In this document: positions 14,731-21,341 of the stretch, piece after piece | How the letters are laid out: every line of letters begins with the position of its first letter | Numbering within the stretch: the first letter of the stretch is position 1 | Assembly: GCA_964562015.1 (NCBI GenBank) | Contig: CAZLRH010000039.1 | Coordinates: forward strand, 1 to 21,341 | Length of the DNA: 21,341 nt | Direction of reading: 5' to 3' | From: CAZLRH01 sp964562015 | Lineage (GTDB): Bacteria; Verrucomicrobiota; Verrucomicrobiia; Opitutales; JABDGR01 | Notes under the pieces: generated by a model | Seen by the model: only the letters and a program-made list of their open reading frames with translations | What the model was told of the DNA's origin: nothing | Databases searched by the model: none | Program-made: the position numbers and the translations under genes

Positions 14731-15345
14731 ATGCCGCCCATGAAATCTCTCCGCAAACTGGCCAAGAATGAAATCGTGCTCCGCGAGCACAGTTTCGATG
14801 GCATCCAGGAATTCGACCAGCGTCTGCCGAACTGGTGGCTGTATACCTTGTACGGCGCCATTGTCTTTGCGCTATTCTACTGGTTCCTCTTCCTCGTCGA
14901 CAATGGCCCCAAAACTGACGCGCATCGCCTTGCGGGCCAGCTCGACGTGCTCGACGCCAAAAAATTCGCGGCCATTTCCAGCCTGGACGACAAGACCCTC
15001 TGGGCCATGTCGCGCAATCACAGCTTCGTCGAACAGGGCGAGAAAACGTACCAGAGCATTTGTTACACCTGCCACGGCGTCTCGCTGCAAGGCGGCATTG
15101 GTTTCCGCCTGGCCGACAATCTCTGGGTGCATGCCAACACGCCGCTGGGCATCTTTGGCGTCATCAACCAGGGCGTCCCGGGTACGGGCATGCAAAGCTG
15201 GGCCAACCAACTGGGACCCCAGAAAATTTCCCAGGTCGTGGCGTTTCTGATGAGCAAGCAGGATCCCAACGACATGAAGCTCATTCCGCGCGAGCAGGAA
15301 CCCACCATTCTGGCGAAAAACGCGGCGACCGCACCACAACCCTAA
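14731..15345 (+). CDS. ccoP: Cbb3 oxidase subunit III CcoP, single-heme form
   Basis: This encodes 204 aa (or 201 from an ATG at 14740). The N-terminal segment EHSFDGIQEFDQRLPNWWLY plus one membrane span (about 36-60) is the CcoP signature. The periplasmic part has one heme-c site CYTCH (C111-H115) and GTGMQSW, which supplies the methionine ligand. Typical CcoP has two heme sites and is near 290-310 aa, so this version is short and mono-heme. It passes electrons from cytochrome c towards CcoO. It sits in the operon after ccoQ and 18 bp before ccoG. Confidence 0.93.
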   Translation: MPPMKSLRKLAKNEIVLREHSFDGIQEFDQRLPNWWLYTLYGAIVFALFYWFLFLVDNGPKTDAHRLAGQLDVLDAKKFAAISSLDDKTLWAMSRNHSFVEQGEKTYQSICYTCHGVSLQGGIGFRLADNLWVHANTPLGIFGVINQGVPGTGMQSWANQLGPQKISQVVAFLMSKQDPNDMKLIPREQEPTILAKNAATAPQP

Positions 15346-15363
15346 CGTATCTTTGCCGTGACC

Positions 15364-16794
15364 ATGGCCACTTTGTCTCCCAGTCGTGACGCCGTTACCA
15401 CCATCAATACGGATGGTTCGCGCTACTTTTTGCACCCCACGGACGTGCGGGGCAAGTTTACGTCCGCCCGGCGGATCGTCGGCGCGATTTTATTGACGGT
15501 ATATGTGGCGCTGCCGTGGGTCAAAGTCGGCGGCTATCCGGCGGTGTTTCTCGACATTGCCCTGCGCCGCTTCCACTTCTTTGGCTTCACGTTCGCCACG
15601 CAGGATTTGTGGCTGATATTTTTTCTCATCTCGGGTCTGGGTTTCGGGCTTTTTTTCGTAACCGCGCTGCTCGGGCGCATCTGGTGCGGGTGGGCCTGCC
15701 CGCAGACCGTTTTTCTGGACCTCTGCCGCCGCCTTGAGCGCCTGCTCGAGGGGCCTGCGGATCGCCGCCGTGCGTTCGACCAGGATTCCTGGACCAAGCC
15801 CCAAAAGCTCCTGCGCCGCGGGGCCAAGCTCGTATGCTTCTTCCTCCTGGCCATGGCGCTGGCGCACGTTTTCCTGGCCTACTTTGTCTCCCTCCCCCAG
15901 CTCTATTCGTGGATGCGCCAGAATCCGGGGCAACACTGGAGCATGTTTCTTTTCGCGGCGTTCCTCACCGTGGCGCTCTTTTTCAATTTCGCGTGGTTTC
16001 GCGAGCAATGCTGCCTGATCATTTGCCCTTATGGCCGCCTGCAATCGGCGCTGACCGACGACGATACCATGGTCATTGGCTACGACGCCCTGCGCGGCGA
16101 ACCGCGGGGAAAAGCCACCGACCCGAAGGCCGGCGCGTGCGTCAATTGCCTCCGTTGCGTGCAGGTTTGTCCCACCGGCATTGATATCCGCCAAGGCTTC
16201 CAAATTGAGTGTATCGGTTGTGCCGGATGCATCGATGCCTGCAACGCGGTGATGGATCACCTGGGCCGCCCGCGCGGGCTGGTGCGCTACGATTCACTCA
16301 AGGGCATCAAGCGCCAACCGCGCCGGATTTTGCGTCCGCGCCTCTACCTCTATTCCGCCTTGCTGCTCGCGGGCGCCGGCGCCGCGGCCTACAGTTTTTC
16401 CACGCTCCGGCCCATTGACGCATCGGTCACGCGCATGCTCGGTCGTCCGTACTACATCACGGCGGAGACCGTCCGCAATCAGTTCAATGTCCGTTTCATC
16501 AATAAGAGCGAGCAGCCGCAAAATCTGCACTTTTCCCTCGAGGGTGCGCCCGCGGGCCTGGCTTTGATCGGCACCGGAGACACGGTTGTTCTACGGGCCA
16601 ACGAAGAGATCGTCCTGCCCATCGTCCTGCAGGAAAACCGGTCGGACTATACGGGGTCGGTGATTGTCGCCCTGTCGGTGGCCAGTGCCGACCCTTCGTA
16701 CACCCTGCGCCTGCCGGTGGAATTTCTCGGGCCCGATGCACGCCTGCTCAGACAGGAAAGGCAGAATGCGACTGAGAACACGTCGTCGCCATGA
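15364..16794 (+). CDS. ccoG: CcoG/FixG/RdxA-like ferredoxin maturation protein
   Basis: This encodes 476 aa from the ATG at 15364 (a GTG at 15358 is possible). There are about five membrane spans and a motif CGWACPQTVF. QCCLIICPYGRLQ follows, then two 4Fe-4S motifs, CVNCLRCVQVCPTGIDIRQG and CIGCAGCIDACN. A C-terminal membrane span leads to an Ig-like periplasmic domain (about 350-465). CcoG reduces copper for cbb3 assembly. The length matches the family. It overlaps the next gene's ATG by four bases. Confidence 0.95.
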   Translation: MATLSPSRDAVTTINTDGSRYFLHPTDVRGKFTSARRIVGAILLTVYVALPWVKVGGYPAVFLDIALRRFHFFGFTFATQDLWLIFFLISGLGFGLFFVTALLGRIWCGWACPQTVFLDLCRRLERLLEGPADRRRAFDQDSWTKPQKLLRRGAKLVCFFLLAMALAHVFLAYFVSLPQLYSWMRQNPGQHWSMFLFAAFLTVALFFNFAWFREQCCLIICPYGRLQSALTDDDTMVIGYDALRGEPRGKATDPKAGACVNCLRCVQVCPTGIDIRQGFQIECIGCAGCIDACNAVMDHLGRPRGLVRYDSLKGIKRQPRRILRPRLYLYSALLLAGAGAAAYSFSTLRPIDASVTRMLGRPYYITAETVRNQFNVRFINKSEQPQNLHFSLEGAPAGLALIGTGDTVVLRANEEIVLPIVLQENRSDYTGSVIVALSVASADPSYTLRLPVEFLGPDARLLRQERQNATENTSSP

Positions 16795-16988
16795 ATGCTC
16801 TTTCCGCCTCCGGCCAGACCATAAACCCGCTTCGGCGATGGCCCTGGCTCTGCTTTGTTTTCGCCTTTGCCACGCTGCTGGCCGCCTGGACCGTGCTGTT
16901 CGTAATCGCCGCAAAACATCCGACACCGGAAGTGCCCAGAGACGGAATTTTGCTTTCGCCCATCACCGTGCCCAGCGGAGACCACTAA
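16791..16988 (+). CDS. Short FixH-like membrane protein
   Basis: This encodes 65 aa with one membrane span (about 18-42: WLCFVFAFATLLAAWTVLFV) and a short periplasmic tail. Place and topology are those of FixH/CcoH, which follows ccoG in many operons. FixH is usually about 150 aa and this one stops after the span, so it is a minimal version or a different accessory protein. It starts in the ATGA overlap with ccoG and ends two bases before the next gene. Confidence 0.65.
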   Translation: MNALSASGQTINPLRRWPWLCFVFAFATLLAAWTVLFVIAAKHPTPEVPRDGILLSPITVPSGDH

Positions 16989-16990
16989 TT

Positions 16991-17677
16991 ATGCTTTCGC
17001 CTGCAGCCATCGACGGAGTGACCGCGGCCTTTATGGTTGGACTGGCGTCCAGCCCGCATTGCGCGCTGATGTGCGGCCCGCTGGGCTGTGCCGTGTTAAC
17101 CGCTGGTCGTCCGCAAGCGGAAACCATTCCGGCATTGGCCATTTATCATGCCCTGCGCCTGTTCTCCTATATGCTGGTCGGCGCCTTGGCCGGCGGCATT
17201 GGCACGGCGGTTTCGGTGGCGTTCGACTGGCCGCTCGCTCGTGCTTTGCCCTGGGTGCTGGTAAGTCTGTTGATTGCCTTTGCGCTGCGCCTGGACCGGT
17301 TTTTTCCCAAACCGGTTTGGCTTGGCCGCTGGCATCGCCAACTGATGGCAAAAGCGCGGGCGGGATCCACCACGTTGCTCGGCGGCTTGCTGGGCCTGGC
17401 CACCCCGTTTTTACCGTGTGGACCGCTCTATCTTATTTTCACCGTGAGCTTTTTCACGGGCAGCGCGGCTCGCGGCGCCGCCCTCGCCCTGGCGTTCGGG
17501 GCCGGAACTTTGCCTTTGCTTTGGCTCGCCCAAGCCACCCTGATTCGCTGGCAGGTTAAATTATCCTTTGCCTCGCTGGGTTGGGCCAAATGCGTGATGG
17601 CCTTGGTGGCCGCGGGTATCGTTGCCTGGCGCGCCAGCGCGGTCGGCCCCGGCTGGCTGGAGGCCATATGTCATTAG
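16991..17677 (+). CDS. TauE/SafE (DsbD_2)-like membrane protein of cbb3 operon
   Basis: This encodes 228 aa from the ATG at 16991. About six membrane spans are predicted. An N-terminal GLASSPHCALMCGPLG motif and a central ATPFLPCGPLYL motif contain conserved Cys and Pro-Cys-Gly, as in DsbD_2-type proteins annotated as sulfite exporters in cbb3 operons. The role is likely in thiol or copper handling during oxidase assembly, but the substrate is not established. It ends ten bases into ccoI, so the two are translationally coupled. Confidence 0.88.
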   Translation: MLSPAAIDGVTAAFMVGLASSPHCALMCGPLGCAVLTAGRPQAETIPALAIYHALRLFSYMLVGALAGGIGTAVSVAFDWPLARALPWVLVSLLIAFALRLDRFFPKPVWLGRWHRQLMAKARAGSTTLLGGLLGLATPFLPCGPLYLIFTVSFFTGSAARGAALALAFGAGTLPLLWLAQATLIRWQVKLSFASLGWAKCVMALVAAGIVAWRASAVGPGWLEAICH

Positions 17678-20145
17678 TCATCGACGAACCCTCGCTGCTT
17701 ACCGCCCGGGCGGATTCCGGCCGGGTCCAATCGTGCCTCCATTGCGGCACGCCACTCGACGATGGCCAGCAGGACTTTTGCTGCGCGGGTTGCTCCTGCG
17801 TCCACAGCCTTATCCAACAAAATGGGCTCGATCGCTATTACCGGCTCCGTCCCGGAATGATTGCGCCAGTTTCCCCATCGGCCACGACGGCCGTGGATTT
17901 CTCCTGGCTGAAAACCCGACAGCAATCCGCCGAAGCCCCGTCCGGCCCTGACCTCGCCGAGTTGTCGTGCCAGCTGCAAGGACTTTCGTGCGTCGCCTGC
18001 GTGTGGCTGGTGGATCAGATTTATCAGCGCCAGCCTGGCGCCATTCGCGTCGAAGTCGACGCCCCCCGCGGCCGCGTGCGACTGGTTTGGAAACCGGGCC
18101 TGATGGACCTCGCGGCGTTCGCGACCGAGTTGCACCGCTTCGGCTATCAACTCGGTCCGACCGAGGGCAATCCACTGCCGAACAGCCGCGCCTTGACGGG
18201 GCGCTTGGGCGTTGGTGGATTTCTGGCGCTCAACAACATGCTGTTCACGTTGCCGGGTTACCTCGGGCTGGCGCGCACCAGCGAATGGACCGACCTTTTT
18301 ACGGTGATCACCGCCGCCTGCGCCACGTTAAGTATGGTTATTGGTGGCGGTTATTTCATGGGACGTGCTTGGCGGGGAGCCCGGATGGGCGTGCTGGATT
18401 TGGATCTGCCGATTGCCCTTGGCGTCACCGGCGCCTACCTCGGCTCCCTCGCGGGCTGGCTGCTCGGCCGTCCGGAATTGGTCTATTTCGATTTCGTTTC
18501 ACTCTTCATCTTCCTCATGCTGGTGGGGCGCTGGACGCAGGAAGCCGCCATTGAACGCAATCGCCATCAACTCCTGCGCATGAACCCGGTGCCCGACGCC
18601 GTGCGGAGCGCGACGAACCCCGGCACAAACCTGGAAGTGTCCGCGCTTGCTCCCGGCGATCGTTTCCTCGTCGGGCCGGGGCAACTGGTGCCGGTGGCGG
18701 CACGGATTCTGAAAAACGCGGGGCTTTTCAACCTGGCCTGGATTTCAGGCGAGCCGGAGCCCCGGCACATTCCCGCGGGTCGGCTTGCGCCTGCCGGTGC
18801 GGTCAATGCCGGAAACGTCGACCTCGAGCTCCAAGCGGAGGAAGGCTGGGCGGAATCACTGCTGGCGCGCTTGCTGCGGGCTTGCACCGAGGGTGCGCCG
18901 CGCCCGACCGGCCTCGAACGCTCGATGAAAATTTATTTCGCCTGTGTTTCCAGCCTGGTCTTGGTCAGTGGTTGGTATTGGATTGAGGTTGGCCAACCCG
19001 TCACCGCCGCGCGCGCAATCCTCTCGCTCCTCGTGGTTTCCTGTCCCTGTGTTTTGGGTCTGTCGCTGCCCATGGCGACTGAATTCGCGGTGACTCGCTT
19101 GCGGCGCACCGGCGTCTTCATTCGCGATCCGCATCTTTGGAATCGGCTCAAACGCATTCGCACCATCGTCTTCGACAAGACCGGCACGCTGACTTTTGCC
19201 TACCCGGCCCTGCAGAATCCGGAGGCACTCGCGGCTTTATCCCCCAGGCAGCGGCAAATCCTTTTGCGCATGGCGGAAAGCAGCCTGCACCCGTTCAGCC
19301 GCGGCTTGCGTGAATCCATGCTGCGCCACACGGACCCGCCCGCCTCCCCATGCGCAAGCGTGCAGGTTGACGAAATACCCGGCCAGGGTCTTTCAGTGAA
19401 GGTGGGGAACGACTACTGGTCGCTCGGGCGCCGGGGCTGGAGATCGGAGGGCCCGGAAGCGGCGGATTCAAGGCCGACCGAATCCACCCTGTACGCGCCC
19501 AGCGTCGAATTTCGCCATAATGGCCGGCGCCTGGCCACTTTCCTCTTTCAGGAAAGCATCCGGCCGGGCGTAGCCGGCGAACTGGCCAAACTTTCCCAGC
19601 AGGGTTACGCCATCCATATTCTCAGTGGCGACCGAAACGAACATGTCACCGCGCTGGCAAATAAGCTTGGGCTGGCGCCCAACCACGCTAATGGCGGCAT
19701 GACTCCCGACGACAAGGCCGCGTGGATTACGGCGCATAATCCGGAGCACATTCTCATGTTGGGCGACGGCGCCAATGACGCGCTCGCCTTCAGTTGTGCC
19801 GCGGTGCGCGGCACTCCGGTCGCCGACCGCACCACGCTTAGCCAAGCCGCAGATTTCTTCCTCACCGGGCAGAGCCTGGACGGCGTTCGGCAACTGCTGG
19901 CGGTCGGCCAACTGCGGCGCCGCGCCGCGCGCGCCGCGATCGGGTTCGCCACCGTTTATAATCTCACGGTTGCCGTCCTATGTGTCGCCGGGAAAATGAA
20001 CCCCTTGCTCGCCGCCATTTTGATGCCGTCGAGTTCGCTGCTCTCGCTTCTGCTGGTCAGTTCACTGTCGAGACCGTGGGGAACAAATAAGACGGAAACG
20101 AACAGGCGGATGATAAACGACGCTCCTCCGGAACCCACAGCTTAA
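17668..20145 (+). CDS. ccoI: CcoI copper-transporting P1B-type ATPase
   Basis: This encodes 825 aa from the ATG at 17668, preceded by GGAGG four bases upstream. The N-terminal cysteine cluster C23, C26, C38, C39, C42 (CLHCGTPL, FCCAGC) is followed by a heavy-metal domain with SCVAC (C108, C111). There are eight predicted membrane helices. The actuator motif is ISGEPEP. The metal-binding CPC is C459-P460-C461, the phosphorylated D503 is in FDKTGTLT, the SLHP motif is present and GDGAND is at D700-D704. The two N-terminal metal sites and the ISGEPEP form are typical of CcoI/FixI. It exports copper used to build the copper B site of cbb3 oxidase. It is last in the operon. Its TAA stop lies inside the second comM remnant. 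Confidence 0.95.
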   Translation: MSLVIDEPSLLTARADSGRVQSCLHCGTPLDDGQQDFCCAGCSCVHSLIQQNGLDRYYRLRPGMIAPVSPSATTAVDFSWLKTRQQSAEAPSGPDLAELSCQLQGLSCVACVWLVDQIYQRQPGAIRVEVDAPRGRVRLVWKPGLMDLAAFATELHRFGYQLGPTEGNPLPNSRALTGRLGVGGFLALNNMLFTLPGYLGLARTSEWTDLFTVITAACATLSMVIGGGYFMGRAWRGARMGVLDLDLPIALGVTGAYLGSLAGWLLGRPELVYFDFVSLFIFLMLVGRWTQEAAIERNRHQLLRMNPVPDAVRSATNPGTNLEVSALAPGDRFLVGPGQLVPVAARILKNAGLFNLAWISGEPEPRHIPAGRLAPAGAVNAGNVDLELQAEEGWAESLLARLLRACTEGAPRPTGLERSMKIYFACVSSLVLVSGWYWIEVGQPVTAARAILSLLVVSCPCVLGLSLPMATEFAVTRLRRTGVFIRDPHLWNRLKRIRTIVFDKTGTLTFAYPALQNPEALAALSPRQRQILLRMAESSLHPFSRGLRESMLRHTDPPASPCASVQVDEIPGQGLSVKVGNDYWSLGRRGWRSEGPEAADSRPTESTLYAPSVEFRHNGRRLATFLFQESIRPGVAGELAKLSQQGYAIHILSGDRNEHVTALANKLGLAPNHANGGMTPDDKAAWITAHNPEHILMLGDGANDALAFSCAAVRGTPVADRTTLSQAADFFLTGQSLDGVRQLLAVGQLRRRAARAAIGFATVYNLTVAVLCVAGKMNPLLAAILMPSSSLLSLLLVSSLSRPWGTNKTETNRRMINDAPPEPTA

Positions 20146-20252
20146 AAGTGGCGTGGACGATGGCAGATTTGGTGGGCACGGAAAATATCGAGATCCCACA
20201 ATCGCTCGAGGCCATCCAATACCGATCCCTCGACAGAGCATTGCTTTATTGA
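20142..20252 (+). pseudogene. comM: comM (yifB) 3'-end remnant, copy 2
   Basis: This is a 36-codon piece of the ComM C-terminus (LKVAWTMADLVGTENIEIPQ, then EAIQYRSLDRALLY and TGA). It matches copy 1 (1997-2110) at 27 of 36 residues and begins with the same twelve bases, TTAAAAGTGGCG. Its first bases overlap the ccoI stop codon in another frame. The R to W change in the conserved KVARTIADL stretch fits decay. No start codon and no upstream ComM sequence are present. Confidence 0.75.
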
Positions 20253-20601
20253 GTCCGCTCGCTGCCCTCATCAGGTCACTTGGCTTCAACTCCTTCACTC
20301 CTCCTATTCCTGGATTTTTCCTTCCCACGCAAAAATCCGACGCTATCTCCAGAACTCGCCGCCCCGTACGAACACGCTTGCGATAGACACCCGATCGGCG
20401 CCGCCAAAAATATAAATCCCCCCACTCCTGCGCCAGGTCAATTGCTTCCTGCCCTGCTGGGTGGATGGGGCGAAAGGCTTGGTGTTTCCGACTTCCTTCA
20501 GGAAAGATCTTCCTGATGGCGGCACTGCCGGACAGCGGAAGTAGTTGACGCGGCACGGCGAAGGGCCCCAAGGTGCGCGGGAAATCCCGTTTTCAAAGTC
20601 C
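20253..20601. other. Intergenic region without convincing gene
   Basis: There are 349 bases between the second comM remnant and the ureohydrolase gene. Short ORFs on both strands overlap one another and lack start signals, and I do not support any. A 7-bp inverted repeat TCAGGAA/TTCCTGA lies at 20498-20516, and CGGGAAATCCCG at about 20578-20589 is a small hairpin just before the ureohydrolase start. No clean terminator for the oxidase operon is visible. Confidence 0.5.
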
Positions 20602-21341
20602 ATGGATGACCTTATCAAACGCATCAAAAGCTACGGCAAAGAGATGGCGGAGATGCCGTTCATAGGCATTACTTCATTTTTTCGGGCGAACCTTGTCCAG
20701 AGCTGGGAGAACCTCGACATCGGGTTGATCGGCGTGCCGACGGACGCGGCGCTGAGCCACCGTCCGGGCGCGCGTTACGGGCCGCAAGCGGTGCGGGCGC
20801 AATCGGGGCTGATTCGTTACATCAACCCGTGGACAAAAGTGATTCCCTACGATCATGTGCGCGTGGCTGATTTGGGGGATGTGCCGATTTGCAATACGTT
20901 GAACATCGATTTGCTGAATGGGGAGATTTTTGATTTTTATCAGCGGGTGCATGCAGCGGGCATTCGCCCGCTGTCGGTGGGCGGGGATCATTCGATTTCC
21001 TTTCCGATTCTCCGGGCGATCGCCGGGAGCGAGCCGCCAGCACTGATCCATTTTGACGCGCACCACGATACGGCGCCGGAAATGAAGGGTAGCAAGTTCC
21101 ACCACGGGGCGCCGTTTCGCAATGCGGTGGAGGCGGGCGTGATCAATCCGAAACGCAGCGTGCAGGTGGCGATTCGCGACCCGTATGCGGAAATGACGGA
21201 AGCGTTTGCCTTGGACCATGGGATGCGGGTGATCGGGATGCCGGAGGTCGAGCGCCTCGGCGTCGAGGGCGTGATTGCGCAAATCCGCCAAGCGGTGGGC
21301 GACGCTCCGGCCTACATCAGTTTTGACATGGATGCGCTGGA
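20602..21341 (+). CDS. Agmatinase/arginase-family ureohydrolase (partial, 3' end outside window)
   Basis: The first 246 codons are present from the ATG at 20602 (no clear Shine-Dalgarno; an ATG at 20644 is possible). Manganese-binding motifs of the family are visible: GGDHS near residue 130, IHFDAHHDT near 150 and the beginning of ISFDMDALD at the window edge. SHRPGARYGPQAVR near residue 53 is typical of agmatinase-type members. The enzyme hydrolyses a guanidino compound, such as agmatine, to urea and an amine in polyamine or arginine metabolism. The exact substrate (agmatine, guanidinobutyrate, guanidinopropionate) cannot be set from this part. It is not obviously linked to the oxidase operon. 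Confidence 0.92.
   Translation, partial: MDDLIKRIKSYGKEMAEMPFIGITSFFRANLVQSWENLDIGLIGVPTDAALSHRPGARYGPQAVRAQSGLIRYINPWTKVIPYDHVRVADLGDVPICNTLNIDLLNGEIFDFYQRVHAAGIRPLSVGGDHSISFPILRAIAGSEPPALIHFDAHHDTAPEMKGSKFHHGAPFRNAVEAGVINPKRSVQVAIRDPYAEMTEAFALDHGMRVIGMPEVERLGVEGVIAQIRQAVGDAPAYISFDMDAL

Noticed and set aside
20343..20627. 94- and 169-codon minus-strand frames before the ureohydrolase
   Set aside because: They overlap each other in different frames and the ureohydrolase start, with no ribosome site. A degraded interspersed repeat is possible but unproven.
1..21341. CRISPR array, rRNA genes, riboswitches
   Set aside because: No regularly spaced repeat-spacer pattern, rRNA-like sequence or recognisable aptamer was found. 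The three ATTCGAAT sites are too few and short for CRISPR.

Overview
The window is GC-rich bacterial chromosome interrupted by one visibly more AT-rich mobile element. Gene content (a double-domain KaiC-like ATPase beside a small membrane protein, PAS kinases with NarL-type regulators, a cbb3 oxidase operon with fused CcoN-CcoO) suggests a member of the Verrucomicrobiota/PVC group. This is inferred from remembered protein styles and no database search was run. Layout, left to right. (1) 1-1687, minus strand: a KaiC-like ATPase running off the left edge, preceded by a 142-aa single-membrane-span protein in the same operon. (2) 1889-2110: a decayed 3' tail of comM. (3) 2107-8754, minus strand: one large hybrid sensor kinase (4-helix sensor, two membrane spans, three PAS, HisKA, HATPase, receiver; about 981 aa when rejoined) cut in two by a 3700-bp insertion at 3289-6988. 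The insertion has perfect 20-bp terminal inverted repeats and an 8-bp target duplication. (4) 9008-10941, minus strand: a NarX/NarL-like pair made of a PAS/HisKA_3 kinase and a LuxR-type response regulator overlapping by 4 bp. (5) 11138-20145, plus strand: a HicA-like/release-factor-like protein, then the cbb3 oxidase operon (CcoS-like, CcoNO fusion, CcoQ-like, single-heme CcoP, CcoG, a short FixH-like protein, a TauE/SafE-like membrane protein, and the CcoI copper ATPase). (6) 20142-20252: a second, shorter comM tail that starts inside the ccoI stop codon. (7) 20602 to the right edge: an agmatinase-family ureohydrolase. The insertion is the most unusual part. Its transposase (D67, D138, E205) looks like the IS1 family, but the element is several times longer than a usual IS1-type element. 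It carries a 101-aa protein translationally coupled to the transposase, a small DNA-binding protein, an AlbA_2/HATPase_c_4 (Schlafen-like) ATPase, a 69-aa ORF, a 9-bp tandem repeat, a chain of hairpins and a degenerate tRNA-like sequence. Control DNA stands out. A mirror-symmetric divergent promoter has both -10 boxes inside a 14-bp inverted repeat, and three ATTCGAAT palindromes lie in front of the AlbA_2 gene. How the genes may work together: the minus-strand kinases and regulators are probably redox or environment sensors. The NarX/NarL-like pair is divergent from the oxidase operon and could control it, though no operator was proven. The oxidase operon holds the catalytic subunits, the small membrane subunit, the copper-supply ATPase and the maturation factors needed to build a high-affinity oxygen reductase. 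The insertion removed the kinase core from its sensor, so that hybrid kinase is probably non-functional.
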